DNA of 37,402 bases, taken from the NCBI GenBank assembly GCA_944321685.1, contig CALUMH010000024.1, forward strand, positions 1 through 37,402, read 5' to 3'. A program made the position numbers and the translations under genes. This document shows, piece after piece, positions 33,960 through 37,402 of the stretch. Origin of the DNA: an uncultured Muribaculaceae bacterium (GTDB taxonomy: Bacteria > Bacteroidota > Bacteroidia > Bacteroidales > Muribaculaceae). The number at the start of each line of letters is the position of its first letter. Position 1 is the first letter of the stretch. The notes beneath the pieces are model-generated. The model was given only the letters and a program-made list of their open reading frames with translations. It ran no database searches and was not told the origin of the DNA.

Positions 33960-33994
33960 AGCCCGACCGGGAGCATTTTCCCGGCCGGGCTTTT
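33960..33994 (+). terminator. terminator after second T9SS gene
   Basis: AGCCCG-A-CCGGGA (33960-33972) pairs with TCCCGG-CCGGGCT (33979-33991) with one bulged A, followed by TTTATTTG. Confidence 0.85.
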
Positions 33995-34043
33995 ATTTGT
34001 GGCACAACGGTGATGCCGCGGTGACAAAGTTCCGATGGCAAAA

Positions 34044-34076
34044 TTTGGTTTATATGCATGATTAATGTTACCTTTA
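34044..34076 (+). promoter_or_regulatory. promoter of FecCD-type ABC importer operon
   Basis: TTTG (34044-34047) and TACCTTTA (34069-34076, last base off consensus) with a 21-base spacer. Start near 34083, 19 bases before the ATG. The 107 bases between the previous terminator and the gene are too short for a cobalamin riboswitch. Confidence 0.45.
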
Positions 34077-34101
34077 CGTTCCATTTTTTCGCCTGTATAT
34101 T

Positions 34102-35208
34102 ATGCATCGATTATATATAACAATTTTTGCAATCATCGGCTTATGCCTTGCCGGGTGCGGCAACGGGAAAAATGCCGGTGAACTATCGTCGGGCATGGAA
34201 TATGCCCGGTGGCTTGAAATCACACCCAATGAAGGATATACCACAGTAACCGTGAAAAATCCGTGGAGACAGGGGGCTGTGCTGCAAACCTACTTGCTCG
34301 TGCCACACGACAGCGATGTACCGACCGATGCCGAAGGTGTGGTGGTGCGCACACCGTTACACTCGGTACTCGTGTATTCGTCGGTGCATGGCGGTGCGAT
34401 AAACGAACTCGGAGAACTGCAATCGATAACAGGCGTGTGCGACTTGCAATACTTCGATATGCCCGAAATAAAGCAAGGCGTGGCCGAAGGGCGCATTGTC
34501 GATGCGGGAAACTCCATGCAGCCGACAATCGAGAAAGTTGTGCAGCTGCACCCCGATGCAATATTACTGTCACCTTTCCAAAACAGCGGCTACGGAGCAC
34601 TGACCAACCTTGACATTCCTATAATAGAATGTGCCGACTATATGGAAAACACACCGCTCGGACGCGCCGAATGGATAAAACTCCTTGGCGAACTTTACGG
34701 CAAACGTGCCGAAGCCGACTCGATATTCGCCCGTGTGGTGAAAGATTACAATGCACTGAAAGCCGCAGTAGATACCATAAACGATCGACCCAAAGTAATA
34801 AGTGAAACGGTGACAAGCGGTGTGTGGTATATGCCGGGCGGCGACAGTTACATGGCTCACTTGTACGCCGATGCCGGTGCCTGCTATCCATGGAGCGATA
34901 ACGGCGGCACAGGGTCGTTATCGCTAAGTTTCGAGCAGGTGTATGCCAAGGCTAACGATGCCGACATTTGGCTTATAAAATCGCTCAACGCCATGAATTA
35001 CAGCGAATTTGCAGCAATTTACCCACTAAACGACGAATTCAAGGCATTTAAAGAAAAAAATGTTTACCAGTGCCCGACGCTCGGCACCACCCTTTATCGT
35101 GATTTCCCGTTCCACCCCGAAGTGCTGCTTGGCGAATATATAAGGATATTCCATCCGGGCACATTGCCGGGAAATCCAAAATATTTTTCCCGAATGACCG
35201 ATGAATAA
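34102..35208 (+). CDS. ABC transporter substrate-binding lipoprotein (FecB/BtuF type)
   Basis: 368 residues with a lipoprotein signal (MHRLYITIFAIIGLCLAGC, Cys19). The periplasmic-binding fold of the iron-complex/B12 class is recognisable: VVVRTPLHSVLVYSSVHGGA, QSITGVCDLQYFDMP, then KVVQLHPDAILLSPFQNSGY and WIKLLGELYGKRAEADSIFA. Such proteins deliver siderophores, heme or cobalamin to a FecCD permease. The ligand cannot be told from sequence. Its stop overlaps the permease start by 8 bases. No TonB receptor gene is in the window. Confidence 0.88.
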   Translation: MHRLYITIFAIIGLCLAGCGNGKNAGELSSGMEYARWLEITPNEGYTTVTVKNPWRQGAVLQTYLLVPHDSDVPTDAEGVVVRTPLHSVLVYSSVHGGAINELGELQSITGVCDLQYFDMPEIKQGVAEGRIVDAGNSMQPTIEKVVQLHPDAILLSPFQNSGYGALTNLDIPIIECADYMENTPLGRAEWIKLLGELYGKRAEADSIFARVVKDYNALKAAVDTINDRPKVISETVTSGVWYMPGGDSYMAHLYADAGACYPWSDNGGTGSLSLSFEQVYAKANDADIWLIKSLNAMNYSEFAAIYPLNDEFKAFKEKNVYQCPTLGTTLYRDFPFHPEVLLGEYIRIFHPGTLPGNPKYFSRMTDE

Positions 35209-36256
35209 AATTGCAGACAATAATACAAAGCGTAGCGGCATAGTGATAACGGCATTTGCCGTTTTGACGGTGCTGCTTGCAGTTGCCAACCTTGTCGTGG
35301 GTTCAGTGGACATTCCTGCCGGTGCCATTTTCGACATCATAACAGGACACGGATGCGACAACCGAGCATGGACACTCATCGTAACACAATCGCGACTGCC
35401 GCTTGTGGCCACGGCCGCACTTGCCGGTGCGGCACTGTCGATTGCAGGGCTGCTGTTGCAAACGCTTTTCAACAACCCGCTTGCCGGCCCGTCGATACTG
35501 GGCGTTTCATCGGGGGCAAGCCTTGGTGTGGCAATAGTCATGCTTGCCCTGGGGGGAAAACTTGGCACACTGTTCGGTACCACTGTGGGTGGATACGTGA
35601 GCATACTTGCCGGCGCACTTGCCGGCGCGGCGTTGATACTGGCCGCGCTCATGCTGTTTTCCACCCTTGTGCGCGGTGCCGTGATGCTGCTTATTGTGGG
35701 CATCATGATAAGCTACCTTGCATCAAGCGCGATTTCGTTGCTCAACTTCTTTTCCACACAAGAGGGTGTACACTCTTATGTAATATGGGGGCTTGGCAAT
35801 TTCTCGGGGGTGACGACAGGTATTCTGCCTTTGTTTTCATCGGTACTGTTGGCAGCCATCGGCTGGTCGATGTTGCTTGTCAAGCCACTTAATGCATTGT
35901 TGCTCGGAAGCCGGTATGCCGAAAGCCTTGGAGTGAACCTGCGCAACACACGCAACAGCCTGCTGCTGGTATCGGGCATTCTCACAGCCACGGTAACGGC
36001 TTTCTGCGGGCCTATAGGCTTCATAGGGCTTGTAGTGCCGCACATAGCCCGGCTGATGCTAAACTCGTCGAGCCACAACGTGCTCATGCCTTGCACCATG
36101 CTTGCGGGAGCGGCCACTGCCTTGCTGTGCCAACTTGTGAGTGTGCTGCCTACGTCGGTAGGTACCATTCCCATCAATGCCATCACCCCAATCGTGGGTG
36201 TGCCCATTATAATATACATAATCTTGAACCGCAAGAAAATCAAATATTTCAATTGA
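35201..36256 (+). CDS. FecCD-family ABC transporter permease
   Basis: 351 residues, nearly all in membrane helices (about nine or ten, as expected of BtuC/FecD-like proteins). Family motifs: SRLPLVATAALAGAALSIAG near 65, NNPLAGPSILGVSSGASLGV near 90, CGPIGFIGLVVPHIARLML near 270, and the C-terminal GTIPINAITPIVGVPIIIYI. It forms the translocation path for iron complexes, heme or vitamin B12. It overlaps the binding-protein gene by 8 bases and the ATPase start by 1 base (TGATG), so the three are one coupled operon. Confidence 0.95.
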   Translation: MNKIADNNTKRSGIVITAFAVLTVLLAVANLVVGSVDIPAGAIFDIITGHGCDNRAWTLIVTQSRLPLVATAALAGAALSIAGLLLQTLFNNPLAGPSILGVSSGASLGVAIVMLALGGKLGTLFGTTVGGYVSILAGALAGAALILAALMLFSTLVRGAVMLLIVGIMISYLASSAISLLNFFSTQEGVHSYVIWGLGNFSGVTTGILPLFSSVLLAAIGWSMLLVKPLNALLLGSRYAESLGVNLRNTRNSLLLVSGILTATVTAFCGPIGFIGLVVPHIARLMLNSSSHNVLMPCTMLAGAATALLCQLVSVLPTSVGTIPINAITPIVGVPIIIYIILNRKKIKYFN

Positions 36257-37293
36257 TGCAAATGTTATCCACACACGGGTTGACGATAGGTTACCGCAAC
36301 GGCAGCAAGGTATCGCCTGTAATGCACGACATTGATTTGCAATTACATGGCAGATGCCTAACGGCCTTGCTCGGGCGTAACGGCATAGGCAAGTCAACAC
36401 TATTGCGCACCATAGCAGGTTCACAACCCGCGCTAAGCGGCAAAGTGGAATTGGCAGGACGCGATTTGCAGGAATATGATGCCGGGGAATTGTCGCACAG
36501 CCTATCGCTTGTATATACCGACCGCACACAGGCCGGAGGGCTGACCGTAAGACAACTTGTGTCGCTCGGGCGTTATCCGCATACAGGTTTCTTTGGACGG
36601 CTCGACAGCCACGACCGCGAAGTGGTAACCGAAGCCATGGCAGCCACAGGCATCGAGCACAAAAGTGCTGCTTTCGTTGCCGAATTGAGCGACGGAGAAC
36701 GGCAAAAAGCCATGGTAGCACGTGCACTTGCCCAAGAAACACCCGTCATATTGCTCGACGAACCCACAGCATTCCTCGACGTGGCAAGCCGCATCGAGGT
36801 AATGACCCTGTTACACAGGCTTGCACGCGAGCAAAACAAGGCTGTGCTGCTATCCACCCACGACATTTCGCAAGCACTGTTGCTTGCCGATGAATTATGG
36901 GTGATTACACACGACCACCATGCGCTGCAAGGTTGCACCGAAGATCTTATCCTCTCGGGAGCCATGCAGCAAATGTTCAACCCGTCGGAACGTGGCAGTG
37001 TGACATTCGACCCCGCGATTGGCGATTTTGAAGCGCCTTTACAGGCCGTCTGCGGCTATATGGTTAAGTGCACCGACCCGGTATTGCGGCATTGGATAAC
37101 CAATGCCCTGCACCGCAACGGCATCGCCGCAACCGGCACAGCCGGTACCATCACAGCCGTAACACGTGATGACATCACCCTGTCGCTCCCCGACGGTACG
37201 GCCACACACTGCACATCGATAGCCGGTTTGTTGGCATCGATAAGCCATGTATCAGAATTATTGGTGTCCGGTAAAACTTTTTATGTCCAATAA
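36256..37293 (+). CDS. ABC transporter ATP-binding protein (FecE/BtuD type) with C-terminal extension
   Basis: 345 residues from the ATG at 36256, which overlaps the permease stop (TGATG). A longer open frame reaching back to 36091 runs inside the permease gene. ABC motifs: Walker A LLGRNGIGKSTLLRTIAGSQ, signature LSDGERQKAMVARA, Walker B VILLDEPTAFLDVASR, and switch His in LLSTHDISQALLLA. About 95 residues follow the usual end of a 250-residue FecE-like protein (from about MQQMFNPSERG onward). They show alternating short strands but no domain I recognise; they may be regulatory. A terminator follows. Confidence 0.93.
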   Translation: MQMLSTHGLTIGYRNGSKVSPVMHDIDLQLHGRCLTALLGRNGIGKSTLLRTIAGSQPALSGKVELAGRDLQEYDAGELSHSLSLVYTDRTQAGGLTVRQLVSLGRYPHTGFFGRLDSHDREVVTEAMAATGIEHKSAAFVAELSDGERQKAMVARALAQETPVILLDEPTAFLDVASRIEVMTLLHRLAREQNKAVLLSTHDISQALLLADELWVITHDHHALQGCTEDLILSGAMQQMFNPSERGSVTFDPAIGDFEAPLQAVCGYMVKCTDPVLRHWITNALHRNGIAATGTAGTITAVTRDDITLSLPDGTATHCTSIAGLLASISHVSELLVSGKTFYVQ

Positions 37294-37298
37294 AAATT

Positions 37299-37333
37299 AG
37301 GGCAGGCTTCCTCGCTTGGAAGTCTGCCCTTTT
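37299..37333 (+). terminator. terminator of ABC importer operon
   Basis: AGGGCAGGCTTCC (37299-37311) pairs with GGAAGTCTGCCCT (37318-37330) with one G-T pair, followed by TTTCG. Confidence 0.85.
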
Positions 37334-37336
37334 CGT

Positions 37337-37344
37337 TACCTTTG
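37337..37344 (+). promoter_or_regulatory. promoter -7 element at right edge
   Basis: TACCTTTG matches TAnnTTTG and would start transcription near 37351, 19 bases before the ATG at 37370. Confidence 0.5.
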
Positions 37345-37369
37345 TTTCTACCACAAAACTATAATAACG

Positions 37370-37402
37370 ATGGGCAAAGGTACACATTTTCTCGGACAGC
37401 CG
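37370..37402 (+). CDS. start of a gene, possibly an IS4-type transposase (DUF4372)
   Basis: Only eleven codons are inside the window (ATG GGC AAA GGT ...), reading MGKGTHFLGQP. The pattern xxKxTxFxGQP is typical of the N-terminus of the DUF4372/IS4-family transposases common in Bacteroidota, and the gene has a -7 promoter element of its own. With so few residues this stays a suggestion. If right, an insertion sequence starts here, just past the ABC operon terminator. Confidence 0.35.
   Translation, partial: MGKGTHFLGQP

Noticed and set aside
33995..34101. cobalamin riboswitch before the FecCD-type operon
   Set aside because: Only 107 bases separate the previous terminator and the start codon, and no B12-box-like sequence was seen.

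Overview
The window looks like a chromosomal segment of a Bacteroidales bacterium (phylum Bacteroidota). Four things point there: (i) the recurrent promoter form TTTG-N19..21-TAnnTTTG upstream of many genes; (ii) the ribosomal gene trio L28 - L33 - DUF4295; (iii) an ilvD-ilvB-ilvN-thioesterase-ilvC operon; (iv) two secreted multidomain proteins ending in type IX secretion (T9SS) sorting domains. The T9SS signals make a Muribaculaceae/Prevotella/Porphyromonas-like gut lineage more likely than Bacteroides itself, but that is inference. No rRNA, tRNA, CRISPR or prophage genes were found. A possible insertion-sequence transposase just begins at the right edge.

Layout. 1-1200: a small ribosomal operon on the minus strand with its own promoter and terminator. 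1196-2640: a hemerythrin-like di-iron protein overlapping a LuxR-type regulator whose receiver lacks the phospho-acceptor Asp. 2762-2893: a 43-residue Cys-rich membrane peptide with promoter and terminator. 3103-9641: the branched-chain amino acid operon (minus strand). It is preceded by a long leader containing a 33-residue Ile/Leu/Val-rich leader peptide, a classic attenuator, and then a second, Cys-rich mini-ORF whose end lies in a hairpin. 9802-15270: a 1822-residue T9SS-secreted modular protein. 15508-17077: a YitT membrane protein and a small outer-membrane barrel. 17203-19587: a Zn/Mn-type ABC binding protein plus ATPase without a permease, followed by an OmpA-like lipoprotein. 19584-20596: yjbQ and maf (minus). 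20677-23160: a tetR-like regulator with a candidate operator, then fabH-like and fabG genes. 23438-26845: secA. 27013-29831: a PafA-like alkaline phosphatase that seems to have lost almost all catalytic residues, and a DUF4105/Lnb-like Cys protease-fold membrane protein. 29919-31160: a protein of unknown function (probably DUF3843). 31322-33931: a second T9SS cargo protein. 34102-37293: a complete FecCD-type ABC importer operon (binding lipoprotein, permease, ATPase).

How it works together. Most of the window is housekeeping: translation, branched-chain amino acids, fatty-acid elongation and its regulator, SecA export. Envelope and metal-uptake functions are interspersed. The most informative non-gene structure is the roughly 420-nt leader of ilvD, where a Val/Ile/Leu-rich peptide, an antiterminator segment touching its stop codon, and a U-tailed terminator can be read directly. 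The most notable protein observations are the apparent pseudo-phosphatase, the phospho-independent LuxR regulator paired with a hemerythrin, and the permease-less metal transporter with an altered metal-ligand motif.
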